Below, in pieces: positions 14,825-25,116 of a stretch of DNA of 46,826 nucleotides. Origin of the DNA: an uncultured Bacilli bacterium (GTDB lineage Bacteria; Bacillota_I; Bacilli_A; RF39; UBA660); assembly GCA_947601845.1 (NCBI GenBank), contig CANQGH010000007.1, forward strand, positions 1-46,826, given 5' to 3'. Positions within the stretch are counted from its first letter, which is position 1. Each line of letters starts with the position of its first letter. Position numbers and translations under genes: made by a program. The notes below the pieces were generated by a model, which was not told the origin of the DNA, did no database searches, and saw only the letters and a program-made list of their open reading frames with translations.

Positions 14825-17770
14825 TTAATTTATTGTATCTAATTTAACACTTACTAATTTACTTACTCCTGACTCTTGCATAGTAATACCATACAATGTA
14901 TTAGCATATTCCATAGTCTTCTTCTTATGAGTAATTAATAAGAATTGGGTCTTATTTTTATAATGATCTAAATATTTACCAAAATTATCAACATTGGCTT
15001 CATCTAAAGCTGCTTCTACTTCATCGAATAAGCAGAAAGGCACTACTCTTACATTTAAAATAGCAAAGATTAAACTAATAGCTGTAAGAGTTTTTTCACC
15101 ACCAGATAATAAGGAAATAGAAGTTAATTTCTTTCCAGGAGGAGAAGCAATAATATCTATTCCTGTCTCTAAAATATTATCGGGATTAGTAAGTTTAAGA
15201 GTTGCTGTACCACCATGGAATAACTCACTAAATACTTTTTGGAATTCTTCTAAGATACGTTTAAAAGTAGATAAGAACTCTTCCTTCATAACTTCATCCA
15301 TTTCCGCTATAATCTCTAACAAAGTGTCTTTAGCATTTAATAAATCCGTTCTTTGAGAATTTAAGAATTCATAACGCTCTGATACTCTTTTATAGTCTTC
15401 AATAGCAGCTAAATTAACCATTCCTAGGCGTTTAATGTTATTCTTATAGACATTGACATTATCTCTTGCCTCATTAGGATCTATCTCTAAAACATATCCT
15501 TCTTTAGCTTTTTCATAAGTTAACTCGTATTCTTCCCTTAAAGTATTTAAGTGATTATCTAGTCGTACATCTAATTTACTAGTTAATATTTCTTTTTCTT
15601 TTAGTTCTTGCTCTAGTTTAGAAAGTTGTGAGTTATTAAGTTTCGTTTTAGCTTCCATTTCTTCTATTTGATGAGACAAGTTATCCTTTTCTTTGGTTTT
15701 ATTATCAATCTCTTTAATTAGTTCGTTCTTTTCTCTATTTACAGCATAGTAATCATTATATAGACGTTCTTCTTCTTTAGATAATGAAGAGTCAACTACA
15801 TGACCTAAACTGTTTAATTCATTATTTATTTGTTCATAATGATTACCAACTTCTACTTTATGATTTTGCTTATTATGTAGTAATTCTTCTTGTTCTACTA
15901 AAACGGTCTTAGTATGAAGTAATTCATTCTCCATATTAGATAAATTATTAGTATCTTCTGTTAATTCTCTTTGTAACTCTATAATAGTTGATTCTAATTC
16001 TTTTTTATATCTAGCAAGATACTCTAATTCTTTTTTCTCACTAATAATACTCTTAGTAACAGTAACTGATCCACCAGTAATAGAACCCCCTACATGTACT
16101 ACTTCACCACTTGTAGTAACAATTTTATAACGTTGACCAATTTTTTTACTAATACGGTTAGCTGTATCAATATCATCTACTAATAGAACATTACCTAGTT
16201 GATTAGTTACTACTCCATAGTATTGATCACTATATTTAATGACATTAGATAGTATATCAATATAACCTTTTTCTTTGGTTACAATATCTAAAGTATTAGG
16301 GTCTACTCCTTTAGGTTTAATAACCGATATAGGAAAGAAGGTGGCTCTACCCAAACGATTATCTCTTAAATATTCAATGGCCTTTTTAGCACTATCTTCA
16401 TCATCAACTACAATAAATTGCTTACTAGATAATAATGCTACCTCTAAGGCTTTAGTATATTCATCACTTACTTCTATTAAATTACCTAATACTTGATGAA
16501 TACCTTTAAGTCTAGGATTAGATAATACGGCTTTAACACTACTAGCTAGATTTCCACCTGAATTAATATACTCATTTAATACTTCAATCTTATGACTAGT
16601 ATTAGCAAGTTCTCTATTTTTATTGTCGATTTCTATTAAAACTTTATCTTTCTTCGTCTTAGCATTATTAAAATCTAAATCTAGTTTATTAATTTTATCT
16701 CTTATTTCATCAATACGATTATTAAAATCCATAATATCTTTGTCTAATAAATATATCTCATTTTCTAATTTTAATTTTTCTTCTTTTAAATTAGCAATAT
16801 TATCATGAATCTTACTATTAGAAGCATCATATTTACTACGTTCCTTAAAGATATTAATATAACCATTTAACTTCTCTTCTTTAGCCGTTAACTCTACTAA
16901 TTTATTATTAAAGGTATTTAATTCTAGATTTAATTTATTTAAATTATTTTTACTTTCTAAAAATAAAGTGTCATCATTACTACCTTTAATATTTAAATTT
17001 AGTATCTGATTATTTAACTCTTCAATACTTTTTTTAGTCTCTTCATACTCATAGTTCATCTCGCCTATTTCATAAGCAATTAAAGCTACTTCTATATTTT
17101 CTAGTTTTTCCTTATTATCTAAATATTCTCTTGCTTTAGCACTTTGCTCTTTTAATGGTTCCACTTGAATTTCTAGTTCATTAATAATATCATTAACGCG
17201 ATCTAAATTATTATTAGTGCGTTCTAATTTCCTAATAGCTTCTTCTTTTCTTCTTTTATATTTTAATACACCGGCAGCGCTTTCAAAAACGGTTCTACGT
17301 TCTTCCTGGGAATTAGATAATATTTTACTAATATCACCTTGGGAAATAATATTAAAAGCATCTTTACCAATACCACTATCCATAAATAAATCCGTTATAT
17401 CTTTAAGTCTACACTTATCACCATTTAAGAAATATTCATTTTCACCAGTACGATATACTCTTCTTTTAACCGAAACTTCATTATACGGAATATTTAAATA
17501 ATGGTCGCTATTATCAAATGTTAAGGAAACACTTGCTACATTTAATGGACCTCTTGATTTAGAACCTGAAAAAATAACATCACTCATTAGAGAGTCTCCA
17601 CGTAAGGATTTAACTGATTGTTCTCCTAAAACCCATCTTACAGCATCGACAATATTACTCTTTCCACTACCATTTGGTCCCACAATACAAGTTGTCTTAC
17701 CATCTAAATTTATAGTTAACTTATCCGCAAAAGACTTAAATCCAGAGGCACATATTTCTTTCAAGTACAT
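14825..17770 (-). CDS. smc: Chromosome segregation protein SMC (short form)
   Basis: The condensin ATPase that compacts and resolves sister chromosomes. At 981 residues it has every functional block: Walker A GPNGSGKS (31-38), long coiled coil, a hinge domain around 415-530 (GNLIEVSDEY through GGSITGGS), the returning coiled coil, the ABC signature LSGGEK (888-893) and Walker B with catalytic Glu in FDEVEAALDE (about 915-923). Typical bacterial Smc is near 1,180 residues, so about 200 residues are missing, apparently split over both arms since head and hinge are complete. A promoter-like TTGTTA-17-TACAAT lies ahead of the start. scpA/scpB are not in the window. Confidence 0.97.
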   Translation of the reverse strand: MYLKEICASGFKSFADKLTINLDGKTTCIVGPNGSGKSNIVDAVRWVLGEQSVKSLRGDSLMSDVIFSGSKSRGPLNVASVSLTFDNSDHYLNIPYNEVSVKRRVYRTGENEYFLNGDKCRLKDITDLFMDSGIGKDAFNIISQGDISKILSNSQEERRTVFESAAGVLKYKRRKEEAIRKLERTNNNLDRVNDIINELEIQVEPLKEQSAKAREYLDNKEKLENIEVALIAYEIGEMNYEYEETKKSIEELNNQILNLNIKGSNDDTLFLESKNNLNKLNLELNTFNNKLVELTAKEEKLNGYINIFKERSKYDASNSKIHDNIANLKEEKLKLENEIYLLDKDIMDFNNRIDEIRDKINKLDLDFNNAKTKKDKVLIEIDNKNRELANTSHKIEVLNEYINSGGNLASSVKAVLSNPRLKGIHQVLGNLIEVSDEYTKALEVALLSSKQFIVVDDEDSAKKAIEYLRDNRLGRATFFPISVIKPKGVDPNTLDIVTKEKGYIDILSNVIKYSDQYYGVVTNQLGNVLLVDDIDTANRISKKIGQRYKIVTTSGEVVHVGGSITGGSVTVTKSIISEKKELEYLARYKKELESTIIELQRELTEDTNNLSNMENELLHTKTVLVEQEELLHNKQNHKVEVGNHYEQINNELNSLGHVVDSSLSKEEERLYNDYYAVNREKNELIKEIDNKTKEKDNLSHQIEEMEAKTKLNNSQLSKLEQELKEKEILTSKLDVRLDNHLNTLREEYELTYEKAKEGYVLEIDPNEARDNVNVYKNNIKRLGMVNLAAIEDYKRVSERYEFLNSQRTDLLNAKDTLLEIIAEMDEVMKEEFLSTFKRILEEFQKVFSELFHGGTATLKLTNPDNILETGIDIIASPPGKKLTSISLLSGGEKTLTAISLIFAILNVRVVPFCLFDEVEAALDEANVDNFGKYLDHYKNKTQFLLITHKKKTMEYANTLYGITMQESGVSKLVSVKLDTIN

Positions 17771-17824
17771 ACTACCACCCTATCTACTATAGAAATTGTA
17801 ACATAAAGTTTTGAAATTAACAAC

Positions 17825-17857
17825 AAAAAAGGACTTATAAAGTATTTATAAATCCTT
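17825..17857 (-). terminator. Rho-independent terminator
   Basis: Stem AAGGA-TTATAAA with one mismatch (17829-17857) followed by six T on the minus strand. It ends the transcript of the second tandem paralogue just before the smc promoter. Confidence 0.75.
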
Positions 17858-17866
17858 ACATGGCTT

Positions 17867-18895
17867 TTATTTATTCAATGATAAAATACGGACTTTACTT
17901 TTATCTTCTTTTACTTTATTGTAACAATCATTTATTAAGCTAACACTTATTTTATCTATAGCGTGTCTATCTAAATATTGGCTATCTCTAATAAAATTAT
18001 GAAAAGAAGAGTTTGTATCTTCGATACTGTCTTCATCCATAAAAAGGAAAGATGCCCTTAAAAAACATTGAAGTAATATTACATGAGATAACATAGTAGG
18101 ATTATTATAATCTAAATCACTTATTTCTACTAATTTAGATATTTGTTTAAAACAAGTATTTATACCATAGTTATCTCTTAATGATTGATAAAATTTCTCA
18201 TCTTGCTTAAAACAATCGGAAATAAACTTAGAATTGAAATATAAATCATGTGGTAAATTAAAGTTATCGTTGATTAAAGCCTTTTCCATACGAGGACTTA
18301 AAAAAGCTATTTGATATTTAGTTAATATTAATGCCTCTTTTAAATTAGAATATACCGGTTCATCAATATAATTTTTTAACATAAATAAACAAGCTTTATA
18401 AAGATCGACAGTCAATTCTTTCTTTATGGCCCAATATCCATAGAAAATATTATCTGTTACTGTTAAATCCTTAAGACCTGCATCCTTCATAAAATCTTGA
18501 ATATTACTAGATAATGCCTCCTTAGTCTTATCACAATTAGACAATACTATATCAAATAAATTACTAAGTATTCTCCTTTGAACTAGGTATTCATAGTCAC
18601 AGTCAGTAATACTGTCCATATCGGGAGTAAAATCACCAGGTAATTGATGTTTATAAATATAGTTATTCCACGCGATAGCTTTATTATAATAAAAATCAAA
18701 AGCTTTATATTTACTTTGCTCAATATCAATAGCCATATTTAAATAACCTAATAATCTTTTATATTCATCACTATCTTTTTCTTCGTTAATTTCTAACTCA
18801 CTTAATCTCTTATACAATCTATAAGTACCATTAGTAACTTTAGTTAAAAGCTCTAATTGTTCTATATCATCATTATTAAAATAATACGTCGCCAT
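17867..18895 (-). CDS. Hypothetical protein, tandem paralogue B
   Basis: A 342-residue, largely helical soluble protein with no signal peptide or membrane segment; I do not recognise the family. It is clearly a paralogue of the next gene upstream. Both start M-(A/E)-TY-F---DI, share LYKRL--LEI---KDS--Y near residues 28-47 and a central LQCFLR-SFLFM block (LRQCFLRSMFLFMNEE in the partner), and end EDKSKVRILS-N. Length and domain order match end to end, so this is a tandem gene duplication. No catalytic motif is evident. The gene is flanked by its own terminator and an 87-base gap upstream. Confidence 0.7.
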   Translation of the reverse strand: MATYYFNNDDIEQLELLTKVTNGTYRLYKRLSELEINEEKDSDEYKRLLGYLNMAIDIEQSKYKAFDFYYNKAIAWNNYIYKHQLPGDFTPDMDSITDCDYEYLVQRRILSNLFDIVLSNCDKTKEALSSNIQDFMKDAGLKDLTVTDNIFYGYWAIKKELTVDLYKACLFMLKNYIDEPVYSNLKEALILTKYQIAFLSPRMEKALINDNFNLPHDLYFNSKFISDCFKQDEKFYQSLRDNYGINTCFKQISKLVEISDLDYNNPTMLSHVILLQCFLRASFLFMDEDSIEDTNSSFHNFIRDSQYLDRHAIDKISVSLINDCYNKVKEDKSKVRILSLNK

Positions 18896-18982
18896 TATTA
18901 CACCCTCTTTTGATATAATTATCTTTTACTAAGTGCTTATTTTAGCATATTTCATATTCCTTGTCTAGATAATACTTTCGTT

Positions 18983-19996
18983 TTAGTTATTAAAGGATAA
19001 TATTCTAACCTTACTTTTATCTTCTTTGATTAAATTAAACGCTTCTCTTATTAATTGAGGACTAATAGTATCATGTGAATGTTTTTCTAAATAGGCTTCA
19101 CTTTCAAGGAACCTATTAAACTCATAGTTAGCAATTTCTAATTCTTCTTCGTTCATAAAAAGGAACATTGATCTAAGAAAACATTGTCTTAAAAGCATAG
19201 AAGTAATTACCGTTGGATCATTATAATTATTATCACTAGTTGCTAATATTTTCTTGATATGCTCATCATACCTATCTTGAACATAATAGTTCTTATACTG
19301 ATTGTATTCTTCATTACTTACTTGAGCTAAATCGGCCATTAATTTAGCTTTTAAATATAATGTGTTAGGCCCTACAAAATTATTGTCAATTAATATATTT
19401 TCAACATTCTCATTAGTAAAACTAACATTATATTTAGCCGCAAGCAATTCATACTTTAACTTATCATTCTTTTCTTTATTAATATATTCTTCTAAAAAAT
19501 ATAAATACGCTGTAAAAAGGTCACTATTAAAATACTTGATTATGGCGGCATTTTCATAAAACATTTGTGATTGCTCTAAGCCATTATTTTCATTGTTAAA
19601 TAAACAGTTATGCACCTCATAATCATATACAATAGTATTTTTTAATGTAGTTAGCAATCTTCGCATATAACGATAGTCATAATTTAAAGTCATAAGGCTT
19701 TCAATATCAGTGGTATCAACAAGCTTATCTTTTCCTTCCCATTCGACTTTTTTTACTAAGAATATATACCAACCAATACTTTTAGGGGGAATTAATTGAT
19801 ATTCTTTATACTTAATATTTATATTAGATACCATCTCATTTAACATTTTAAGTTTTTGTTGATAATTACTAGAATCTTTTTGATTGGTAATCTCTAAGGC
19901 ATATAACCTTTTATATAATTCATCTAATGATTGATACATTTTAATTAAGTTTGCTATTTGACAAATATCTTCAGCACTAAATTGATATGTTTCCAT
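18983..19996 (-). CDS. Hypothetical protein, tandem paralogue A
   Basis: A 337-residue partner of the neighbouring gene, with the same length, start (METYQFSAEDI), internal LYKRLYALEI and LRQCFLRSMFLF blocks, and ending (EDKSKVRILSFNN). Predicted to be cytoplasmic and mostly helical. The divergence between the copies is large outside these blocks, so the duplication is old and both copies have been kept, which argues that both are functional. Function unknown. Confidence 0.7.
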   Translation of the reverse strand: METYQFSAEDICQIANLIKMYQSLDELYKRLYALEITNQKDSSNYQQKLKMLNEMVSNINIKYKEYQLIPPKSIGWYIFLVKKVEWEGKDKLVDTTDIESLMTLNYDYRYMRRLLTTLKNTIVYDYEVHNCLFNNENNGLEQSQMFYENAAIIKYFNSDLFTAYLYFLEEYINKEKNDKLKYELLAAKYNVSFTNENVENILIDNNFVGPNTLYLKAKLMADLAQVSNEEYNQYKNYYVQDRYDEHIKKILATSDNNYNDPTVITSMLLRQCFLRSMFLFMNEEELEIANYEFNRFLESEAYLEKHSHDTISPQLIREAFNLIKEDKSKVRILSFNN

Positions 19997-20130
19997 TAAC
20001 TGACCTTCTTTACATACATTTATTACTAATATTACTATTCAAAAGATGGTAATTAGTAAATATGAAAAATATTTTAATCTAATGCTAACTTTTTGTCTAG
20101 TATTTTCCATTAAAAGATACTGATTTGAAT

Positions 20131-20169
20131 AAAATAAAAAGACTTACAACTTCATATAAAATTGTAAGC
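20131..20169 (-). terminator. Terminator after pnp
   Basis: Stem CTTACAA/TTGTAAG (about 20143-20168) with a 12-base loop, followed by CTTTTTATTTT on the minus strand. Confidence 0.75.
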
Positions 20170-20177
20170 TCTTTCTT

Positions 20178-22307
20178 TTAATTCATGGCATCTTTTCTTG
20201 AAAAGTTAAGTCGACCTTTTTTATCAGTGCCTATAGCTTTGACAATGATTTCATCACCTACTTTGACAACATCTTCAACTTTATCAACTCTATCCTTAGA
20301 TAATTTAGAGATATGTACTAATCCTTCACATCCAGGCCATACTTGAACAAAGCATCCAAATTCTTCGATTGATACAACTTTAGCTGTATAAATTTTACCT
20401 TCTTCGACTTCTCTTACGATATTTTGTATCATTTCGGCTGTTTTATCAATAATATCTTGATCTTTGTGATAAATAATAACTTTACCATCGTCTTCTAGGT
20501 CTACTTTTACCGCATTGATATCACTAACACTTGTAACATTACTTGCTTCACAAATAATTTTAGTAATCATCTCTCCGCCTTTACCAATAACATCTTTAAT
20601 CTTTTCTGGTTTAATCATAAAGGTTAAGGTCTTAGGAGCATATTTACTAACTTCAGGTCTAGGTTCACTAATTTGACTCTCCATAACATCTAGTACTTCC
20701 ATACGTGCCGTTTTAGCTTGAGCCAAAGCCTCTTTTAAAATTTGTTTAGTAATTCCTTTAATCTTGATATCCATTTGTAGAGCACAAATACCATTTCTAG
20801 TTCCTGCTACTTTAAAGTCCATATCACCTAAATGGTCTTCCATTCCTTGAATATCAGTAAGAATAGTATAATCATCACCATCGGTAATAAGTCCCATAGC
20901 AATACCGGCAACTGGTGCTTTAATTGGCACACCTGCTGCCATTAATGACATACATCCAGCACAAATACTAGCTTGACTTGATGAACCATTACTTTCTAAT
21001 ATTTCGGATACGACACGAATTGTATATGGGAACTCTTCTTCACTAGGTATTACTTGAAGTAGAGCTTTTTCTCCTAACGCTCCATGTCCTATCTCACGCC
21101 TTCCTGGTGTACCATATCTTCCTGTTTCTCCTACTGAAAATTGTGGAAAGTTGTAATGAAGCATAAATCTTTTTTCATCTTCTAAGGATAATCCATCTAG
21201 AATTTGATGTTCACCTAAAGCTCCCAAAGTAGTAATTGATAAGCTTTGAGTTTGACCTCTTGTAAATAAGGCTGAACCGTGAGTTCTAGGCAAGATATCG
21301 ATATCTGTTGATAAAGGGCGAATCTCTGTCATGCTTCTTCCATCAGCTCTTATTTTTTCTTTTACAACAATTCTTCTAAATAATTCATACTCTAATTCTT
21401 CTAAAGCTAACTTAACTTTAGTTAATAATTCTTCTTTTTCCGTATCTTTTAAATTCTCGTTTTCACTTTCATATTTAGCTACAACTTCCTCTTTAATCTT
21501 ATCGATAGTAGCATACATTTCTAATTTATCTTTAATACGTAGAGCACTATCTAATTGATCTCGGCAAAGATTAGAAACCTCTTCTTTTAATTCACTAGTC
21601 ACTTCTAGTTTTTCATATTCCATTTTTTCTTCGCCAATTTCCGCAATAATAGCCTCTTGGAAAGCAATTAATTCTTTAATAGCTTCATGTCCAAACATTA
21701 AAGCATCTAACATATCCTCTTCACTAACTTGCTTAGCACTAGACTCAACCATGTTAATAGCTTCTTTAGTTCCTGCTACCGTTAAATCAATATCAGATAA
21801 TTCTAATTGCTCTACCGTTGGGTTAATAACAAATTCGCCATTAACACGACCTACTTTAACACCAGCAATAGGTCCATCAAAAGGTATTTTACTAATACAA
21901 GTAGCAAGACTGGATCCCAAAAGAGCGGTTATCTCTGGTGAGTTATCTTGTTCTACGGATAAAACCGTATTGACAATTTGAACTTCATTTCTAAAACCTT
22001 CTGGGAACAATGGTCGCATTGGTCTATCAATCATCCTAGCAGCAAGGGTTGCACTATCGGTAGGACGTCCCTCTCTTTTAATAAAACCTCCTGGAATTTT
22101 ACCTACAGAATATAATTTTTCTTGATAAAGTACCATTAAAGGAAAGAAATCAGATAATATATTAGCGGTTTTACTTACAACGGCAGTTGATAAGATAACA
22201 GTATCGCCATATCTAACTAATACCGCACCATGGGCTTGTTTAGCAAGTTCCCCATGCTCAACAACAATCATCCTTCCCCTAAAATCTAATTTAAATATTT
22301 TTTTCAT
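20178..22307 (-). CDS. pnp: Polyribonucleotide nucleotidyltransferase (PNPase)
   Basis: PNPase degrades RNA 3'-to-5' using phosphate, releasing nucleoside diphosphates. The 709-residue protein has two RNase PH domains (about 1-210 and 300-530, the second with [18 protein letters not shown] and the [17 protein letters not shown] active-site segment), a helical linker, a KH domain ([12 protein letters not shown]) and a C-terminal S1 domain ([16 protein letters not shown]). The frame extends upstream, but the AGAAGGAGATG site places the start at the ATG at 22307 (MKKIFKLDF). It is downstream of rpsO, the classic arrangement in many bacteria. Confidence 0.97.
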   Translation of the reverse strand: MKKIFKLDFRGRMIVVEHGELAKQAHGAVLVRYGDTVILSTAVVSKTANILSDFFPLMVLYQEKLYSVGKIPGGFIKREGRPTDSATLAARMIDRPMRPLFPEGFRNEVQIVNTVLSVEQDNSPEITALLGSSLATCISKIPFDGPIAGVKVGRVNGEFVINPTVEQLELSDIDLTVAGTKEAINMVESSAKQVSEEDMLDALMFGHEAIKELIAFQEAIIAEIGEEKMEYEKLEVTSELKEEVSNLCRDQLDSALRIKDKLEMYATIDKIKEEVVAKYESENENLKDTEKEELLTKVKLALEELEYELFRRIVVKEKIRADGRSMTEIRPLSTDIDILPRTHGSALFTRGQTQSLSITTLGALGEHQILDGLSLEDEKRFMLHYNFPQFSVGETGRYGTPGRREIGHGALGEKALLQVIPSEEEFPYTIRVVSEILESNGSSSQASICAGCMSLMAAGVPIKAPVAGIAMGLITDGDDYTILTDIQGMEDHLGDMDFKVAGTRNGICALQMDIKIKGITKQILKEALAQAKTARMEVLDVMESQISEPRPEVSKYAPKTLTFMIKPEKIKDVIGKGGEMITKIICEASNVTSVSDINAVKVDLEDDGKVIIYHKDQDIIDKTAEMIQNIVREVEEGKIYTAKVVSIEEFGCFVQVWPGCEGLVHISKLSKDRVDKVEDVVKVGDEIIVKAIGTDKKGRLNFSRKDAMN

Positions 22308-22331
22308 TTCTACATCTCCTTCTATAATTTT

Positions 22332-22360
22332 CAAAAAATAAAGACACTAAAAACAGTGTC
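22332..22360 (-). terminator. Terminator/attenuator hairpin between rpsO and pnp
   Basis: Stem GACACT/AGTGTC (22343-22360) followed by a T-rich tract on the minus strand. It overlaps the rpsO stop codon. Since no separate pnp promoter is obvious, it probably lets only part of the transcripts reach pnp, or acts as a processing site. Confidence 0.65.
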
Positions 22361-22629
22361 TACTTTCTTAATCCTAATTTTTTGATTACTTCACGATATC
22401 CATTGATATCTTTCTTTGCAAGATAGTTAAGCAAGTTCTTTCTTTGACCTACCTTCTTTAAAAGTCCACGTCTTGAATGATAATCATGAGTATGTTCTTT
22501 TAAATGTTCGGTTAAAGCATTAATTTCTTCTGTAAGGATGGCAATTTGAATTTCAGTTGAACCTGTATCTTTTTCATCCTTAGCAAAATCTTTAATTATC
22601 TTTGCTTTTACTTCTTTAGTTAAAGCCAT
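22360..22629 (-). CDS. rpsO: 30S ribosomal protein S15
   Basis: An 89-residue primary-binding ribosomal protein that nucleates the 30S platform on 16S rRNA. The sequence shows the family hallmarks [28 protein letters not shown] and the C-terminal [16 protein letters not shown]. Length and start are normal, with an AGGAGG site. It heads the rpsO-pnp unit. Confidence 0.98.
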   Translation of the reverse strand: MALTKEVKAKIIKDFAKDEKDTGSTEIQIAILTEEINALTEHLKEHTHDYHSRRGLLKKVGQRKNLLNYLAKKDINGYREVIKKLGLRK

Positions 22630-22666
22630 TTCTTATTCCTCCTTATATATTATTCACTATCCCCAA

Positions 22667-22740
22667 GTAATGGTCGGAATCATCCATTACCTAGAAGAAG
22701 CAAGCAACAATAATATAACTTATTTTAATTAATAAATCAA
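22667..22740 (-). promoter_or_regulatory. rpsO promoter and leader hairpin
   Basis: TTGATT (22740-22735), a 17-base spacer and TATATT (22717-22712) form a promoter. The leader then folds into a stem GTAATGG/CCATTAC (22690-22684 with 22673-22667, 10-base loop). S15 is known to repress its own translation through leader structures in several bacteria. Whether this stem is such a site is inference. Confidence 0.55.
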
Positions 22741-22746
22741 GTCTTT

Positions 22747-23037
22747 TTAAAGCATTTCATCAAAAATTGCTGAATTATGATCCAAAGCATTTATAACACT
22801 ATCTTTTTCATACTGAGAAAATAACTTTTTAATGCTGCTAACAGGGAAATAAAAGATATCTATTCTTTCTAACATAAGTTTAGGTATATTTTTTATACCG
22901 TAATCTTTTAAGTAAGTAATGACTTCATCAACATTATCTTGGTTTAATAACAAAGTATCGATTGTATCAGAATCATATTTATTTAGTATGGCATCTATTT
23001 CTTCATCAGTAAAACCATTATTTTTTAAGAACATCAT
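22747..23037 (-). CDS. Hypothetical helical protein, last gene of the HTH operon
   Basis: A 96-residue all-helical protein. The pattern FLKNNGFTDEEIDAIL followed by a second helix pair ending in LKDYGIKNIPKLML resembles the two- to three-helix repeat seen in mTERF-like proteins, but the match is only by eye. Its start overlaps the end of the preceding 610-residue gene by 20 bases and uses an AGGAGGT site inside that gene, so translation is coupled. Function unknown. Confidence 0.6.
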   Translation of the reverse strand: MMFLKNNGFTDEEIDAILNKYDSDTIDTLLLNQDNVDEVITYLKDYGIKNIPKLMLERIDIFYFPVSSIKKLFSQYEKDSVINALDHNSAIFDEML

Positions 23038-24850
23038 TGTTACCTCCTAACGACATACTAGCACTTATTGCTCCTTCTATTTTTTCAATTTGGTCCATAT
23101 CTAACCATGAGTTATATAAACTAGCTACAAATAACATTTGATGTTGATCTTTTTCCTCAGCTGGTATTAAATCGGTCTTCATTAAAAATTCATAATTACG
23201 TAATAGTTTTTTCCTTGAAATAATTACCCCGTTAAAATTATATCCTAAGTTGCTATATTTATAATTTTCATCCAATTTTTTAATTACGGGATCATCAAGT
23301 GTTTCTGGTGAAATAGTACTTGGTGCGTAATCTTCTAATAATTGATTGTATTTGTTACCTTTTAATAATGTTTCGCTATCTTTTGGAATTAGTTCTTTAA
23401 TTCTATCTTCGGCAACCTCGCAAGGTTTATTAAGGTCAAAAACAATAGTGCGAATATTTTGCGGATTTTTTTCGCTATGGATGGGAATTCCTTCCTTTTT
23501 CATCGCATACATTCTTTCAAAAATACCATCAATATGTGATGTTAACTTTGATGCATATCTATGAATATATTCTTCTTCACCTAACTCTATATATTTATCG
23601 GTTAATTCCATAATTCTAAATGATGATATTGCCGATAATGGGAAAGCCTTATCATCTATTGGATACTCATAAAGTTTAAGTTCATCAATATGGCGAAGCA
23701 AACATTTATGAGGTGAAGTAAGTAAATATACTTGGGTTTCTAGCAATTTTTTCTTATCGCGCCCTAAAGATTCTAATAATTCTAAATTACGTTTAAAATC
23801 TTTATTTCTTCCATTAACAGATAACAAGCGGTCCAAAGGTGATATAGGAGAAGTAGAATCGTCTGCTGGTCCTTTGTTTCTTTTCTTACGTTGGTCTGAA
23901 ATATTACTTTTTTGAGTATCTGAAGTTTCAAAGAAAATGGCTTTATAACTTTTTAATAAATCGGCTGACACACCTTCATCTTTAAATAATTTACAACCTT
24001 CATCAATTAACTCACTACTTGATTGTAATAAAAATTTAGTTAAAATAGCTGCATTTTTCTTATCTTCGGTTAAAAAATCAAGTTTATTTCGTTCGATACT
24101 AGTAAAGATAGAATCAATCTTTATTAGATCACCATTCATCATTAATAAATTAACCATCTCATCACTTAGATTAGCCATATCATAATGATGTTTTTCAAAA
24201 ATACTTGCCAATTCTTCTTTAGTAATGGCAGTAGCTGGTAATTCTTTTGGGGTTTCTTCAACTTTAGGCTCTTCTTTTAAGGTCTTAGTAGATTGTTTTT
24301 TATAACGCTCTACATTAAAACTTAATGCCTCATCAATATACGTTTCCTTTTTTTCTTCAGTAACCTTTAATAAAGCACACACTTCATTAAGTGTTTCATT
24401 ATCGATATATCCACTATCTTGTAGCGCAATAAGTTTTTGTTCTACTTTATTATATAACTCTAAATTGTCTAGGCTGGCCTGGCTACTTTCTACTTTTCTC
24501 TCTAGCCTAGTTTTTCTTAAATTAGCACGGTCAATAAAATCTCTAATTTTATCTTTTTGGTCATCGACTAAACCGATATTGTTTGCCATCAAAAACTTTG
24601 AAGCTTTAAGGGTCGTTCTTAAACTATCTTCCTCATCTTTAGTTAAAATTTTTAATAATTGGTCAAATGTTTCATCATCAATCCTAGATAATACCGTTAA
24701 ATCTTCCATGTCTGCATCTTTGAAAAGGTTATCTTTTATTAATGACAATTCTTTAGACATAGCACATGCCTCTTGGAAATTTTCCTCTATTTGTCGATAT
24801 TTTTTAGCAATAAGACTTCTAAACTTTTCTATTATATTCATTTTTTTCAT
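23018..24850 (-). CDS. Large hypothetical helical protein of the HTH operon
   Basis: A 610-residue protein, charged and helical, with no membrane segment. The first 200 residues look like coiled coil, followed by a Pro/Lys/Glu-rich linker around 190-205 (KEEPKVEETPKELP). The middle and C-terminal parts hold repeated short helices (DRLLSVNGRNKDFKRNLELL, then LLTSPHKCLLRHIDEL) similar in pattern to the downstream 96-residue protein. I recognise no enzyme motif. The ribosome binding site (GGAGAGGGTGA) is rather far from the ATG at 24850. It lies between the HTH gene and the 96-residue gene in a tight operon. Confidence 0.65.
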   Translation of the reverse strand: MKKMNIIEKFRSLIAKKYRQIEENFQEACAMSKELSLIKDNLFKDADMEDLTVLSRIDDETFDQLLKILTKDEEDSLRTTLKASKFLMANNIGLVDDQKDKIRDFIDRANLRKTRLERKVESSQASLDNLELYNKVEQKLIALQDSGYIDNETLNEVCALLKVTEEKKETYIDEALSFNVERYKKQSTKTLKEEPKVEETPKELPATAITKEELASIFEKHHYDMANLSDEMVNLLMMNGDLIKIDSIFTSIERNKLDFLTEDKKNAAILTKFLLQSSSELIDEGCKLFKDEGVSADLLKSYKAIFFETSDTQKSNISDQRKKRNKGPADDSTSPISPLDRLLSVNGRNKDFKRNLELLESLGRDKKKLLETQVYLLTSPHKCLLRHIDELKLYEYPIDDKAFPLSAISSFRIMELTDKYIELGEEEYIHRYASKLTSHIDGIFERMYAMKKEGIPIHSEKNPQNIRTIVFDLNKPCEVAEDRIKELIPKDSETLLKGNKYNQLLEDYAPSTISPETLDDPVIKKLDENYKYSNLGYNFNGVIISRKKLLRNYEFLMKTDLIPAEEKDQHQMLFVASLYNSWLDMDQIEKIEGAISASMSLGGNNDVLKK

Positions 24851-24879
24851 AAACTACTTATTCACCCTCTCCTAAGTAA

Positions 24880-25116
24880 TTACTCATAATCATTACTAAG
24901 TGCTAACTCTTGTTGTTCTAAATAATCTAGTATTAATATTCCCAAGGGAAAATTCTTTTTGGATGCGCCAGATAAATAATCATTAACTACTCTCTTTTCA
25001 ATATTTAAATCTTCACATATTTTTTTAGTAGTAATATTACTAAGATGTTTTCTGTAAATTACTTCTTCAAATATTTGATCGCCAACTATTGCTTGTTCTT
25101 CTTGTAAATTTCCCAT
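24880..25116 (-). CDS. Small helix-turn-helix protein
   Basis: A 78-residue acidic protein with a helix-turn-helix at about residues 29-50 (TTKKICEDLNIEKRVVNDYLSG), the layout of short XRE-like or antitoxin-type DNA-binding proteins. Its ATG directly abuts the TAG of the preceding 495-residue gene, and its AGGAGGTG site lies inside that gene, so the two are translationally coupled. It is a natural candidate to bind the palindrome in the operon promoter, which would make the operon self-regulated. The domain call is by pattern only. Confidence 0.6.
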   Translation of the reverse strand: MGNLQEEQAIVGDQIFEEVIYRKHLSNITTKKICEDLNIEKRVVNDYLSGASKKNFPLGILILDYLEQQELALSNDYE

